From positions 1 through 14,447 of the forward strand of contig RFFQ01000021.1 in assembly GCA_003697105.1 (NCBI GenBank): 14,447 nucleotides of DNA, written 5' to 3'. Under the pieces are notes generated by a model. It saw nothing but the letters and a program-made list of their open reading frames with translations. It did no database searches and was not told the origin of the DNA. The stretch comes from Gemmatimonadota bacterium (GTDB lineage Bacteria; 4572-55; J002). A program made the position numbers and the translations under genes. Shown here in pieces: positions 1 through 8,578 of the stretch; the first letter of the stretch is position 1, and the number at the start of each line of letters is the position of its first letter.

Positions 1-36
1 CAGCGTGATGCCTACTCTTTTTGCTTTATATTTCAT
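1..36 (-). CDS. Start of an unidentified gene, possibly a transposase (partial, runs off the left edge)
   Basis: An ATG at 36 opens a frame of 12 codons (MKYKAKRVGITL) up to the window edge. A Shine-Dalgarno-like AAGAGG lies at 45-50 on the minus strand, 8 nt before the ATG. The basic N-terminus fits many small proteins and transposases. Twelve residues cannot identify a family. Its position inside an apparent IS end makes a transposase the most economical guess. The coding call rests only on the start codon and ribosome site. Confidence 0.4.
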   Translation of the reverse strand, partial: MKYKAKRVGITL

Positions 37-38
37 TA

Positions 39-81
39 GGATAACCTCTTGCTAATTTGGTTAGTATGAAAAGGGTTATCC
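39..81 (-). promoter_or_regulatory. Inverted repeat able to sequester the ribosome-binding site of the left-edge gene
   Basis: On the minus strand GGATAACC (81-74) is perfectly complementary to GGTTATCC (46-39), with a 27-nt loop. One G-U and one U-A pair can extend the stem at its base. The 3' arm overlaps the last two bases of the putative Shine-Dalgarno AAGAGG (50-45) and ends close to the ATG at 36. In an RNA read through from the upstream gene this hairpin could mask translation initiation. Such read-through protection is known for several IS elements, for example IS10 and IS50. Function is inferred; the repeat is seen. Confidence 0.4.
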
Positions 82-114
82 CATTATTTAACACAAAAAT
101 ACTGACCTAAAAAG

Positions 115-138
115 AAAATTCTCACAGGTCAGGTGATA
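115..138 (+). repeat. 24-bp terminal inverted repeat, left copy
   Basis: The sequence runs AAAATTCTCACAGGTCA, then G, then GTGATA. The minus strand at 14342-14365 carries the same 24 bp with a single difference (G to A at the 18th base). Similarity stops on both sides, as expected for IS ends rather than a long duplication. A shorter repeat, CTGACCT at 102-108 against AGGTCAG at 125-131, overlaps it. Confidence 0.6.
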
Positions 139-170
139 AGACACATATAGCCCTATAACCGTCAGGATAT

Positions 171-2135
171 TTAAATACTCGCTTTGATAGCGTCCACCGT
201 CTCCGGGTTTTCCAGACTACTGACATCCCCGGGGTTCTCCCCGAGATAGGTTGCGCGAATGACTCGCCGCATGACTTTAGCGTTACGGGTTTTGGGAAGG
301 GCGGTGGTAAAACGGATTTCCTTCGGTTTGAGCGGTTTACCTAACTGATCAATCACTCGTTGCATCAATTCCGTGCGGAGTTCATCCGTGACTGGGACGC
401 CGGGTTTAAGGACACAGAACGCCACGACTTCGTTATCTTTTATCGGATGGGGTACGGCAATTGCCGCCGATTCCGTCACGGACGGATGCCCGTTGAGGAT
501 CGCCTCTACTTCTGCCGGACCCAGCCGCTTACCCGCCACTTTGATCGTGTCATCGCTTCGACCCAAAATGTACCATAAGCCATCCTCGTCAATCGCCGCA
601 TAATCCCCGTGTTTCCAGATATTCTCAAAGTCGCTCCAGTACGTATCCAAATAGCGTTGGTTATCTTGCCAGAAGCCGCGCGTCATGCCGATCCACGGTT
701 GGCGGATGACAAGTTCGCCCACTTCTCCGCGGACGGGTTCTCCTGCCTCATTAACCACATCTGCCGCCATCCCGACGACCGCTCCCGAAAAAGCACAGGG
801 TTTAAGGGGTTGGAAGAAGTTGCCGCACAAAATCCCACCACTGATTTCGGTGCCGCCAGAGTAGTTCAGAATGGGTTTTTCACGGTTGAGGACATTTTCA
901 AACACCCATAACCACGATTCCGGGTCCCACGGGCTACCGGTTGACCCTACTGCTCGCAACGATGAGAGATCATGTTTTTGAATGGGAGCGAGTCCATGCG
1001 GTTTCAAGGCACGGATTAGGGTGGGAGAGATGCCTAAATGGGTGACGCGATGATCCTCAACCAGTTTCCATAGCCGGTTTACATCGGGGTAATCGGGAGC
1101 GCCATCAAAAAAGAGCATGGTTGCTCCAATCAGCAGCGTGCCGAACACCTCCCAGGGACCCATCATCCAGCCCATGTCGGACATCCAGTACATGGTATCA
1201 TCCGGTTTTACATCCATCGGGTGGTACATATCCTGTGCCCCCTTAATGGGGAAGCCGCAGTGGGTATGTACAGCACCTTTTGGCCGGCCGGTCGTCCCGC
1301 TGGTGTAGATGATCATCATCACATCTTCTGCATGGGTTTTTTCGGTCTCGGCGATGGGAGATTGCCCCGGAACCAATTCATGCCACCAGTGATCCCGCCC
1401 TGCCGTCCACGGGACCTCTTCTAAATTCACCCGGTTGACCACGATCAGATGTTCCACGGTGGGGCACTCCTGTATTGCTTCATCTGCCACAATTTTCATC
1501 GGAACTTTTTTACCCCGCCGGTATGCCCCATCAACAGTAAAAATGGCTTTGGCACGGGCATCTTTCAGGCGGGTGGCGACGGCACCGGCACCGTAACCGC
1601 TAAACAACGGTAGGATGACCCCGCCTATTTTGATGATTGCCAAAAATGCTACGGCTAATTCCGGGATCATCGGCATGTATAGCCCGACCGGGTCCCCTTT
1701 GCCCAAGCCTAGTTGCCGCAAGGCATTGGCACATCGGCAGACCTCCTCGTGTAGATCGCCGTAGGTCATGACCTTAACATGACCTTCTTCACTTTCATAC
1801 CGTAAGGCAACATTATCGCGTGTTTCTTTGGTTTGCCACTTATCTAGGCAATTATGGACAATATTCATTTTGCCGCCCACACACCATTTCGGAAATTGGA
1901 TTCCGTCGCTCACATCGACAATTTGGCGGTACGGTTCGTAAAACTGAATATCGAGGTCTTCCATCACGGCATCCCAGAACCACGCAATGTCTTCGGTTGA
2001 TTTTTTAAGCAGGGCTTCGTAATTCAAGATGTCGTGGCGTTCCATGAACGCCCTCAGGTTGCTTTCCTCAATCCACTGGGGATTCGGTTGCCAGACAATC
2101 TGCTGTCCAAAGGGAAAGGTTTTGTTTTCAGGCAT
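171..2135 (-). CDS. AMP-forming acyl-CoA synthetase, acetyl/acetoacetyl-CoA synthetase-like
   Basis: This 654-residue protein has the length and motif order of the Acs branch of the ANL superfamily. These cytoplasmic enzymes activate a carboxylate with ATP to an acyl-adenylate and pass it to CoA. Visible motifs are the P-loop YTSGTTGRPKG at 277-287, NYSGGTE at 424-430, KHGDYA at about 508-513, the hinge region GRSDDTIKVAGKR at 525-537, and a C-terminal PKTRNAKVMRR with the predicted catalytic and acetylatable lysine at 620. Canonical acetyl-CoA synthetases have WWQTE where this protein has NYSGGTE, so the tryptophan that restricts the pocket to acetate is absent. The segment resembles acetoacetyl-CoA synthetases (SGGTD-like), so the substrate may be longer or oxidised. 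The start follows a strong AAGGAGG 8 nt upstream. The gene lies 91 nt after the last kinase gene, on the same strand, and may have its own promoter. The superfamily call is firm; the substrate is open. Confidence 0.9.
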   Translation of the reverse strand: MPENKTFPFGQQIVWQPNPQWIEESNLRAFMERHDILNYEALLKKSTEDIAWFWDAVMEDLDIQFYEPYRQIVDVSDGIQFPKWCVGGKMNIVHNCLDKWQTKETRDNVALRYESEEGHVKVMTYGDLHEEVCRCANALRQLGLGKGDPVGLYMPMIPELAVAFLAIIKIGGVILPLFSGYGAGAVATRLKDARAKAIFTVDGAYRRGKKVPMKIVADEAIQECPTVEHLIVVNRVNLEEVPWTAGRDHWWHELVPGQSPIAETEKTHAEDVMMIIYTSGTTGRPKGAVHTHCGFPIKGAQDMYHPMDVKPDDTMYWMSDMGWMMGPWEVFGTLLIGATMLFFDGAPDYPDVNRLWKLVEDHRVTHLGISPTLIRALKPHGLAPIQKHDLSSLRAVGSTGSPWDPESWLWVFENVLNREKPILNYSGGTEISGGILCGNFFQPLKPCAFSGAVVGMAADVVNEAGEPVRGEVGELVIRQPWIGMTRGFWQDNQRYLDTYWSDFENIWKHGDYAAIDEDGLWYILGRSDDTIKVAGKRLGPAEVEAILNGHPSVTESAAIAVPHPIKDNEVVAFCVLKPGVPVTDELRTELMQRVIDQLGKPLKPKEIRFTTALPKTRNAKVMRRVIRATYLGENPGDVSSLENPETVDAIKASI

Positions 2136-2143
2136 ATACTTCT

Positions 2144-2150
2144 CCTCCTT
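2144..2150 (-). promoter_or_regulatory. Strong Shine-Dalgarno of the acyl-CoA synthetase gene
   Basis: AAGGAGG on the minus strand is separated from the ATG at 2135 by 8 nt. It is the best ribosome site in the window and fixes the start. It contrasts with the weak or overlapping starts of the kinase genes, suggesting that this gene is translated independently of them. Confidence 0.75.
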
Positions 2151-2202
2151 ATTTCAATGTTTACGCATTTTTTTGTCTAAAAATGAAGTTTGGACACAAC
2201 AC

Positions 2203-2208
2203 ATTATA
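2203..2208 (-). promoter_or_regulatory. Possible -10 element upstream of the acyl-CoA synthetase gene
   Basis: A perfect TATAAT lies on the minus strand in the 91-nt gap between the last kinase gene and the synthetase, about 70 nt before the synthetase ATG. No good -35 hexamer is seen 16-18 nt further upstream; only a TTAAT-containing stretch is there. A weak or activator-dependent promoter is possible, but a chance match is also possible. No hairpin terminator is visible in this gap. Confidence 0.25.
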
Positions 2209-2226
2209 CCTAACGGGTTCGCCGTA

Positions 2227-4752
2227 TTAAGCGGGTTGTAATGGGTGGGTATCGGTGTTTTTAGTTCGGGTACTGTGGTGGATGGGATATTTCGGCAATT
2301 CGACAATAAAGGTGGCGCCTTTGTCTTTGCCTTCGCTTTCTGCCCAGACCTTACCGTGCAATTCCTCTACTAATTTTTTCACAATTGATAAACCCAACCC
2401 GGTGGAAGGTTCTCCAGCGGTGGGTTTGGCACTCAATTTTTGGAATTTTTGAAATAATTTGGCTTTATCAGCTTCGGTGAGTCCTTGTCCTTCATCTTTG
2501 ATGCGGATTCGGATGTGATCCGGAAGTTCGGTACTCCAAATAGTAATGTTGCGCCCCGGTGGCGAAAATTTAATGGCATTGGAAATCAGGTTGTCGAAAA
2601 TTTGGGTACATATTTGTTCATCCGCAATAATCTCACACGGGGTGTCATTGATGTGATGAATCTGGATTTGCTTGCGATTACAGGTCAGTTGATAATTGGA
2701 GATCAGCCGCTCTATTATGGTGGTTAGAACGAAAGGCTTCTGCTGGGCAACTAGCCGGGCACTTTCAATTTGATTTTTTTCCAACTTATTGATAATCAAG
2801 CTCATTCTTTTGACCATCCGGTCAATGGTTTGGAAGAGTTTGCCCAGTTTGCTGTTTTCATCCGGGGAGATCAGCAGGGCAATGACTTCGACACTGGTGG
2901 CGATTGCCGTTAATGGATTTTTCAAATCGTGCGCGACGATGCTCATCAATTCACTTTTTTCTTCATTTGCTTGCTGGAGTTCGGCAGTGCGTTGGATGAT
3001 CATATCTTCGAGGTGTTCTTGGTACTCTTGCAATGCCTGTTCTGCTTGTTTGCGGTCGGTAATATCGTGGACAATGGAATACAGCAATGTTCGCCCGTCG
3101 ATCTCGACTGGACCTGAATAGACCTCTACCTCCCGGATTTCCCCAGAAGCCAGTTTATGTTGAGAGTGCAAGTTCAACTGTGATTTCGTGGTGGCGCGTT
3201 TCAATTCGGCTTTTACCTCTGCTTCCGGTAGCTGGTTAATTTCCATAATGGTCATGGAGGTAAGTGTGGGCAGATCATAGCCATAAAATTCCTGTGCGGC
3301 TTGGTTGGCTTCCACAATTCGCCCATCTACCGGGTCAATAATTAATTTTACCGCTTGATTGGTTTCAAACATCTGGCGATAGCGGAGTTCACTGGCTCTT
3401 AGGGCACGTTCCACCCGGGTGCGCTCAATTTCACTACCGATATGCGCCGCAAATAGCTCAAATAAGGAGGTAATGAAACCGGTTTCTTCAATGGGGGAAG
3501 TAAACAAGGCAACTAAAATACCCAGTGGTTCTCTTTTCTTGCTAAAAACGGGGGTACCGACGTAGGCTTCGATTCCCTTTTGCTGGAGTAGCACATCTTG
3601 GGGGAAGAGACACGTCACATCATGGGAATAGACACAGGTGGTCTGTGTGACGACTTCTTGGCACGGTGTGCCTTCCAGTTGGTATTGAATATTATCTTGT
3701 ATTTGTCCCTGATGGCAAAGGGCGATGGTTTCAATAACGTTTTTACCGGTTGTTATCCCAACAAACGTATAATCGGCTTGGATCAGGTCGTTGAGGACAC
3801 AGGTCATTTTTTTGAAGTAGTTCTCACCGGTTAGATTTGCCGTTTCGGTAATAATCCGGCGGATGGCTTGTTCCTGTTGGGTTAATTGGTGTTCGATACG
3901 CTTTTGCTGGGTAATATCGCGTCCGAATACCGAGACGCCGGCGATGGTATCTTCGTTCCGAATCGGGTTTAGGGCAATTTCCAAATAGTAGGTTTGGTGA
4001 TTGTCGGTAACACGCCATTCTGTGGTAAAATGTTCTCCGGCAAGTGCCCGGTGAATATTCCGTTCCCAATCCGAGGCGAAGGGTGCCGGCAAGATTTCCG
4101 GAAGCGGTGTGCCGGGTTCAACCGTGATGTTCATCAGGCGTTTAAAGAGTGTTTTTCCGGCGGAATTGATGGTGATCACCCGGTACGTGGGATCGATGGA
4201 GAGAATCAAGTCAGAGGTATTTTCATAAATAGCTAACAGATTATTTTCCGATTCTCTTAAAATCTGTTCCGTTTTGTGTTTTTCAGCAATTTCGCGTTGG
4301 AGTTCTGCGGTACGCTGGTTGATTTGGGCTTCCAACGTTTGATTCAGGTGTTGCAGTTCCTGTTGTAAGCGGTGGATCGCGATGTGGGTTTTGATTCGTG
4401 CCAGTAACTCCGCAGTTTCAATGGGTTTGGTGATGTAATCCACCGCGCCGAGTTCAAACGCCTTGACCTTATCAAACGGCTCGACAACGGCGGACATAAA
4501 ACAGACTGGAATCTCTTTTAGGTGGTCATGGGCTTTCAGACGGCGGCAGGTTTCATACCCGTCGATTCCGGGCATTAAGATGTCCAGCAGAATTAAATCC
4601 GGTAAAACGCGGGTGGCGATCTCAATCCCCATTTCGCCGTGGGTGGCTATAAATACTTTATAGCCGGCATCACTGAGGAGGGTTCGCACCATCTCGATGA
4701 TAGTTTGGGTATCTTCAATTAGCAATATTTTTGCGGGGGTTGTTTTATCCAT
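2227..4752 (-). CDS. Receiver-PAS-GAF-PAS sensor histidine kinase
   Basis: This 841-residue protein has no signal peptide or membrane segment and is predicted cytoplasmic. The N-terminal receiver (about 8-122) has the acidic pair E13/D14, phospho-acceptor D57 in LILLDILMPG, S87 and K109. A coiled coil (about 128-170) leads to a PAS/PAC domain (about 170-285), a GAF domain (about 297-443) and a second PAS/PAC (about 452-570). A second coiled coil precedes the kinase core, with H608 in MSIVAHDLKNPL, N725 in the N box, DEGQGL at 753-758 and STGLGLSIVKK at 783-793. Its start overlaps the stop of the upstream hybrid kinase by 8 nt (ATGGATAA), with AAAGGA 8 nt before the ATG. A receiver at the N-terminus suggests that another kinase, perhaps one encoded next to it, modulates this one. 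There is no output domain. Ligands of the GAF and PAS domains cannot be read from the sequence. Confidence 0.92.
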   Translation of the reverse strand: MDKTTPAKILLIEDTQTIIEMVRTLLSDAGYKVFIATHGEMGIEIATRVLPDLILLDILMPGIDGYETCRRLKAHDHLKEIPVCFMSAVVEPFDKVKAFELGAVDYITKPIETAELLARIKTHIAIHRLQQELQHLNQTLEAQINQRTAELQREIAEKHKTEQILRESENNLLAIYENTSDLILSIDPTYRVITINSAGKTLFKRLMNITVEPGTPLPEILPAPFASDWERNIHRALAGEHFTTEWRVTDNHQTYYLEIALNPIRNEDTIAGVSVFGRDITQQKRIEHQLTQQEQAIRRIITETANLTGENYFKKMTCVLNDLIQADYTFVGITTGKNVIETIALCHQGQIQDNIQYQLEGTPCQEVVTQTTCVYSHDVTCLFPQDVLLQQKGIEAYVGTPVFSKKREPLGILVALFTSPIEETGFITSLFELFAAHIGSEIERTRVERALRASELRYRQMFETNQAVKLIIDPVDGRIVEANQAAQEFYGYDLPTLTSMTIMEINQLPEAEVKAELKRATTKSQLNLHSQHKLASGEIREVEVYSGPVEIDGRTLLYSIVHDITDRKQAEQALQEYQEHLEDMIIQRTAELQQANEEKSELMSIVAHDLKNPLTAIATSVEVIALLISPDENSKLGKLFQTIDRMVKRMSLIINKLEKNQIESARLVAQQKPFVLTTIIERLISNYQLTCNRKQIQIHHINDTPCEIIADEQICTQIFDNLISNAIKFSPPGRNITIWSTELPDHIRIRIKDEGQGLTEADKAKLFQKFQKLSAKPTAGEPSTGLGLSIVKKLVEELHGKVWAESEGKDKGATFIVELPKYPIHHSTRTKNTDTHPLQPA
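2294..2457 (-). repeat. ATPase-domain coding repeat, copy D (most divergent)
   Basis: This is the corresponding 164 nt of the receiver-PAS-GAF-PAS kinase. It aligns to the other three copies without gaps and shares runs such as GTGGGTTTGGCACTCA (plus strand), but is clearly more divergent. It shows that the four kinases other than the triple-SBP hybrid share one ATPase-domain lineage; the hybrid has a different one. Confidence 0.55.
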
Positions 4753-7700
4753 CGGGAGGTTCCTTTGCTTTCAGTTCCGCTAGATACTCTAGGATACCAC
4801 GAGAATCATATCGCCTGATCAACTTTTTCAGACGTTTGAAGACTTTATCGTATTGGGGGTTAGATGTCAATTGTTTTTCAATGATCATTTCGATTTGGTC
4901 GTAGTCTCCAAGGGTGGTGGCATCCTCGATGGCATTCAGAATGGGTGAGGGTGGGATACTAAATGTCATCGGCGAAGCGTTGCGGGTACTCTCCGGCGGT
5001 TGCTCTTTCAATTTCCATTTTAGGTGAAGGCGCGTGCCGATGACCTTGAGGAGTTTCTCATGTTCGATCGGTTTCGGCAAGAATTCATCGCACATGTGGA
5101 TAAAATCTGGCTGGTCTTCCTGACTCGTGGTCGATGCTGAGATGCCCACAATGGGGATATGCTGGTAAGCGTCTTCTTTTCGTAGATGTTTAATAAACGT
5201 AACGCCATCCATCACAGCCATCACGCGGTCTAACAAGATTATGTCAGGCAGTTTGTGGCGGACACATTCCAGACCGACCTTGCCATTTTCCGCGAGTTCC
5301 ACGCTGAACCCCAATGGGGTGAGCAATGTTTGTAAAAGAGCACCGTTGGTCGGGTTATCGTCGATAACCAGCACGTGCCGTTTTTCACCCTCATATCCGG
5401 TAATTAGGGGGTAGTCACCAAATTGGCGAAGCACTGTCTTCTCTGTTGAGAGTGGTAAGGGCAAGGTAATCCGAAAACAACTTCCTTTCCCCGCGGTGCT
5501 TTCAACCGTAATTGTGCCGTTCATCAGTTCGATGAGTTTTTGAGTAATGGCTAAACCCAAGCCGGTACCGGTCTGGTACCTCCCCCCCTGATGTAATTGG
5601 GTGAACGGCTTAAATATGTCATTTAAGCGGTGTTCTGGGATACCGGCGCCGGTATCGTTCACCTCGAATCGGAAGCGTTCCGTTTCGGGATCATAATCTG
5701 TGCGCAAAATGATCTGTCCCTGAGTTGTATATTTTACGGCGTTATTGGTTAGATTGATCAGCACCTGTTTTACTTTTTGTTCATCTCCATAAACCGCTTC
5801 CGGTAGGGGCGTGTGGCTTTCTAAAACCATGATCACGTCTTTTTTTTCAGCACTGATTTTATTGATATTGTAAACAAAATAGACCGTTTGGCGCAGATCA
5901 AATGTGATGGGATGAAGTTTTAATTTTTGCGCTTCGATCTTGCTCATATCCAAAATATCTTCAATTAGCGAGAGCAAGTGTTTACCGCTATTGAAGATAA
6001 TTTCGAGGTATCGTTGTTGCTCGGCAGAGAGGTTCGGCTGGATTTTGAGGATTTGAGAAAAGCCCAAAATGGCATTGAGCGGTGTACGTAGTTCGTGGCT
6101 CATATGGGTTAAAAATTCACTTTTAGTTTTATTAGCGGTTTCCGCGGCTTCTTTTGCCAGTTCCAATTTTTCTTCGATCTGCCGCCGTACCCGAATTTCC
6201 CTTGCCAATCGGCGGTTCCAAAAAAGAGTAATCAGGATGATCATACCCATGACTCCCGCGGTAATCGAGAGCCACGTCCAGACGATACGCCAGTTTACGG
6301 TTTGTTCATACCGGATGGTCATCCACTTGTTGAGTAATTCGTCTCGTTCTTCCGGTGAAATCGAGCGAATGGTTTTATTCAATAGTGTAATTAAAGGTTG
6401 CCAATCCGGACGAATCCCCAGCCGCATCCATTCGTCGGTATGGTTGGCGGGTGCCGCTATTTTCAGATTGATAATTCGTTCTCGATTAATGGCATATGCG
6501 GCGGTGAGTGTTTCACCGACATAAGCGTCTGCCCGACCCAGGGCAACAGTTTGCAACGCCTGAGACACACTCTTTGCCGGTACGAGTTCGATTTCAGGGT
6601 GATTGTGTTCCAAATAGTGATGAATCTTGACATCTTGAACCACAGAAACGCGTTTGCCGTGCAACGATTTTATCCCCTGAATAAAGGGGGTATGTTGCGG
6701 CATAATAATGACGTATTGGAGGCGGAATAAGCCTTCGGTAAAGTGACAGTATTTGTTTCGATCCGGAGATTCAAAGCCAAAAAAGAGGTCAATCTCCCCG
6801 TTTTGGATAGCAGTGAGGATGTCGGGCCAGGCAAGTTGCACCGGTTCAAAGTGGATTCCCAGCCGCTCTGTGAATAATTGGAGATAATCAAAAAACAATC
6901 CAACCGGTTGCCCGTTGCTATCGATATACGCCATTGGCGGCATATTGGAGGGTACGCCGACGCGGACCACCGGATGGGCTAATCGCCAATCTTTTTCTTG
7001 GGGGGATAACTCCATCTCTTTCAGGTGGAGAATATCGGGAAAGTGTGCCCCCCATTTTTCTAAAATAGCGTTCCGCTCCTGTAATGAGATTTCATTTAAG
7101 GCTTTATTGATGATAGATTGAAGTTCTGGCCAATCCTTACGAATGGAATAGAGGATTTTTACCTCTCTCTCGGGGATCACAAACGCGATATCAATGGTGC
7201 TGACCATCTGTTCTAACGCCGACATGTAGAGATTGAGACCGCCAATCGCCGCATCGACCCCTCCATTGAGGAGCAGGGGTAGGATGTGTTCAGTTTGCTC
7301 AACCGGCACCGGGATGACCCCGGGGATCGATTCTAGCAGTTTCTCTTCGGCTCGATTTCCCTTCAGGACGGCCACTCTTTTGCCGGTGAGGTCGTCCATC
7401 GTATTGAACAGGGCTCGATTCCCTTCGCGGCAATAAATATATTTATAAACGCTGTAGAGGCTATTGGTAAACCGGAAGTAGGCTTCATGTTCTTTGTGGT
7501 AGGTGGAGAGTGCCAAGCCATCGATTTGCCGGCGTTTTGCTTTTTCGACGATGTCTGCCCAATTTCCCAGTTGTATCGTGATGTTTGCTCCGGTCAATTG
7601 GTTGATTTTGGCAATCAGGTCGGCTTCCACACCCACAACGGTGCCACTATCTTGCGGGATCACGTAAGGTGCCCAGCCTTTGTCACAACCGAACACAATT

Positions 7701-8578
7701 TGAGGATGGCTGGCTAACCAAGCTTGCTCGGTGTCGGTGAGTACCGGCCGGCTTTCCGGATGGTCTAAATGGCTGCGGAACGCCGTGCGCAATTTTTCCC
7801 ATTCTGTTTCGGGAATGGCGGCGAGGGCTTTTTCGACGGCGGAATGCAACAAGGGTAGATCGGCCCGTATCCCAAAACGAAACTCGAGTTCACCCATCTC
7901 TTCGGGAGGCAGCTCACCCCGAATTTCGAGGTCACTGACCATCTTTTGGCGCAGATAGTAACCCGCATGGACGACATTATCGATGTAATAATCGGCGTCG
8001 TCGGCTCGTAATGCCCGGTATGCCTCATCAATGCCATTAACCAACCGGATGTTCAAGTTGGGATAGCGCTGTTGAATGGTGCGGGTTTGTAAAAAACCGG
8101 AGACGAGTACCAGTCGTTTATCTTGTAAATCCTGAATTGTCCGAATGGCCGGTTGATCTACCCCCCCCACCGCTACAAACGGAACGGTTAAAACCGGTTT
8201 AGTGGGCAAGACAAAATCTCGACCCGCCACATGGGAATAATTGTTGAGCAAATCGACTTCGTGCCGTTCCAGAGCTTGTAACGATGTTTCGTACGTTAAG
8301 CCATGTATGCGTTTGACGTTAATCTCCAGCATGGTGGCAACCCGTTCCCACAGGTCATTTAAATAGCCCATCGGTACGTCATCTTTGACAAAGGTCAGCG
8401 GGGGTTGGTGGTCGATCAACGGCACCCGAATGAGGGGTTGGGTTTTCAGAAAAGCTTTTTCCGACGGCGTCAGGTGGAGTTGAGCGGTCTCTTCTGCTAC
8501 GGCACTGCCGCACATGATAGACATCCCGATGATCACCCATCCCCATAAAAGGATATGCTGGAGCCTTCTATTCCGCAT
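4745..8578 (-). CDS. Membrane hybrid histidine kinase with three periplasmic SBP_bac_3-type domains (BvgS-like)
   Basis: Starting at 8578 gives 1277 residues. Residues 1-27 form a signal peptide (MRNRRLQHILLWGW, ending near AVAEE). Three consecutive extracytoplasmic solute-binding domains follow (about 37-266, 281-509 and 524-752), each opening with a related TxxExxWL/LSPxExxW-like helix. A transmembrane helix at about 764-787 leads to a short coiled coil and a kinase core with H828 in MSHELRTPLNAI, N946, DTGAGI at 975-980 and GTGLGL at 1004-1009. A receiver follows with D1073/D1074, phospho-acceptor D1117 and K1169. The C-terminal ~80 residues are helical but lack a histidine, so they are not an Hpt domain. 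Venus-flytrap domains of this family usually bind amino acids or similar small molecules in the periplasm. An upstream ATG at 8659 is less likely: the chosen ATG has AGGAG 6 nt upstream, precedes the signal peptide directly, and overlaps the previous stop by 11 nt. Confidence 0.92.
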   Translation of the reverse strand: MRNRRLQHILLWGWVIIGMSIMCGSAVAEETAQLHLTPSEKAFLKTQPLIRVPLIDHQPPLTFVKDDVPMGYLNDLWERVATMLEINVKRIHGLTYETSLQALERHEVDLLNNYSHVAGRDFVLPTKPVLTVPFVAVGGVDQPAIRTIQDLQDKRLVLVSGFLQTRTIQQRYPNLNIRLVNGIDEAYRALRADDADYYIDNVVHAGYYLRQKMVSDLEIRGELPPEEMGELEFRFGIRADLPLLHSAVEKALAAIPETEWEKLRTAFRSHLDHPESRPVLTDTEQAWLASHPQIVFGCDKGWAPYVIPQDSGTVVGVEADLIAKINQLTGANITIQLGNWADIVEKAKRRQIDGLALSTYHKEHEAYFRFTNSLYSVYKYIYCREGNRALFNTMDDLTGKRVAVLKGNRAEEKLLESIPGVIPVPVEQTEHILPLLLNGGVDAAIGGLNLYMSALEQMVSTIDIAFVIPEREVKILYSIRKDWPELQSIINKALNEISLQERNAILEKWGAHFPDILHLKEMELSPQEKDWRLAHPVVRVGVPSNMPPMAYIDSNGQPVGLFFDYLQLFTERLGIHFEPVQLAWPDILTAIQNGEIDLFFGFESPDRNKYCHFTEGLFRLQYVIIMPQHTPFIQGIKSLHGKRVSVVQDVKIHHYLEHNHPEIELVPAKSVSQALQTVALGRADAYVGETLTAAYAINRERIINLKIAAPANHTDEWMRLGIRPDWQPLITLLNKTIRSISPEERDELLNKWMTIRYEQTVNWRIVWTWLSITAGVMGMIILITLFWNRRLAREIRVRRQIEEKLELAKEAAETANKTKSEFLTHMSHELRTPLNAILGFSQILKIQPNLSAEQQRYLEIIFNSGKHLLSLIEDILDMSKIEAQKLKLHPITFDLRQTVYFVYNINKISAEKKDVIMVLESHTPLPEAVYGDEQKVKQVLINLTNNAVKYTTQGQIILRTDYDPETERFRFEVNDTGAGIPEHRLNDIFKPFTQLHQGGRYQTGTGLGLAITQKLIELMNGTITVESTAGKGSCFRITLPLPLSTEKTVLRQFGDYPLITGYEGEKRHVLVIDDNPTNGALLQTLLTPLGFSVELAENGKVGLECVRHKLPDIILLDRVMAVMDGVTFIKHLRKEDAYQHIPIVGISASTTSQEDQPDFIHMCDEFLPKPIEHEKLLKVIGTRLHLKWKLKEQPPESTRNASPMTFSIPPSPILNAIEDATTLGDYDQIEMIIEKQLTSNPQYDKVFKRLKKLIRRYDSRGILEYLAELKAKEPPDG

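Larger units (their letters stand above)
1..138 (-). mobile_element. Putative insertion sequence, 5' end (partial)
   Basis: This stretch runs from a terminal-repeat-like sequence at 115-138 to the left edge. Read on the minus strand it has the order expected of the left end of an IS: terminal repeat, about 75 nt of AT-rich leader, a hairpin, a Shine-Dalgarno-like AAGAGG and an ATG at 36. The same 24-bp repeat occurs in inverted orientation at 14342-14365, where it directly follows a stop codon, as the right end of an IS would. Nothing after the ATG is long enough to name a transposase, so the identity is inferred from layout only. The inferred boundary lies 32 nt beyond the stop codon of the acyl-CoA synthetase gene. 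Confidence 0.4.

Noticed and set aside
102-131. CTGACCT...AGGTCAG as a terminator of the synthetase gene
   Set aside because: The stem is only 7 bp with a 16-nt loop and no following U-run in the direction of transcription. It overlaps the terminal repeat, which explains it better.
360-911. Plus-strand open frames opposite the synthetase gene, and similar ones opposite the kinases
   Set aside because: They lie wholly antisense to well-supported genes, have no recognisable domains or ribosome sites, and are explained by the codon bias of the opposite strand.
3824-4069. Minus-strand frame inside the receiver-PAS-GAF-PAS kinase gene
   Set aside because: It is an out-of-frame shadow of the PAS/GAF coding region, with low-complexity basic sequence and no support.
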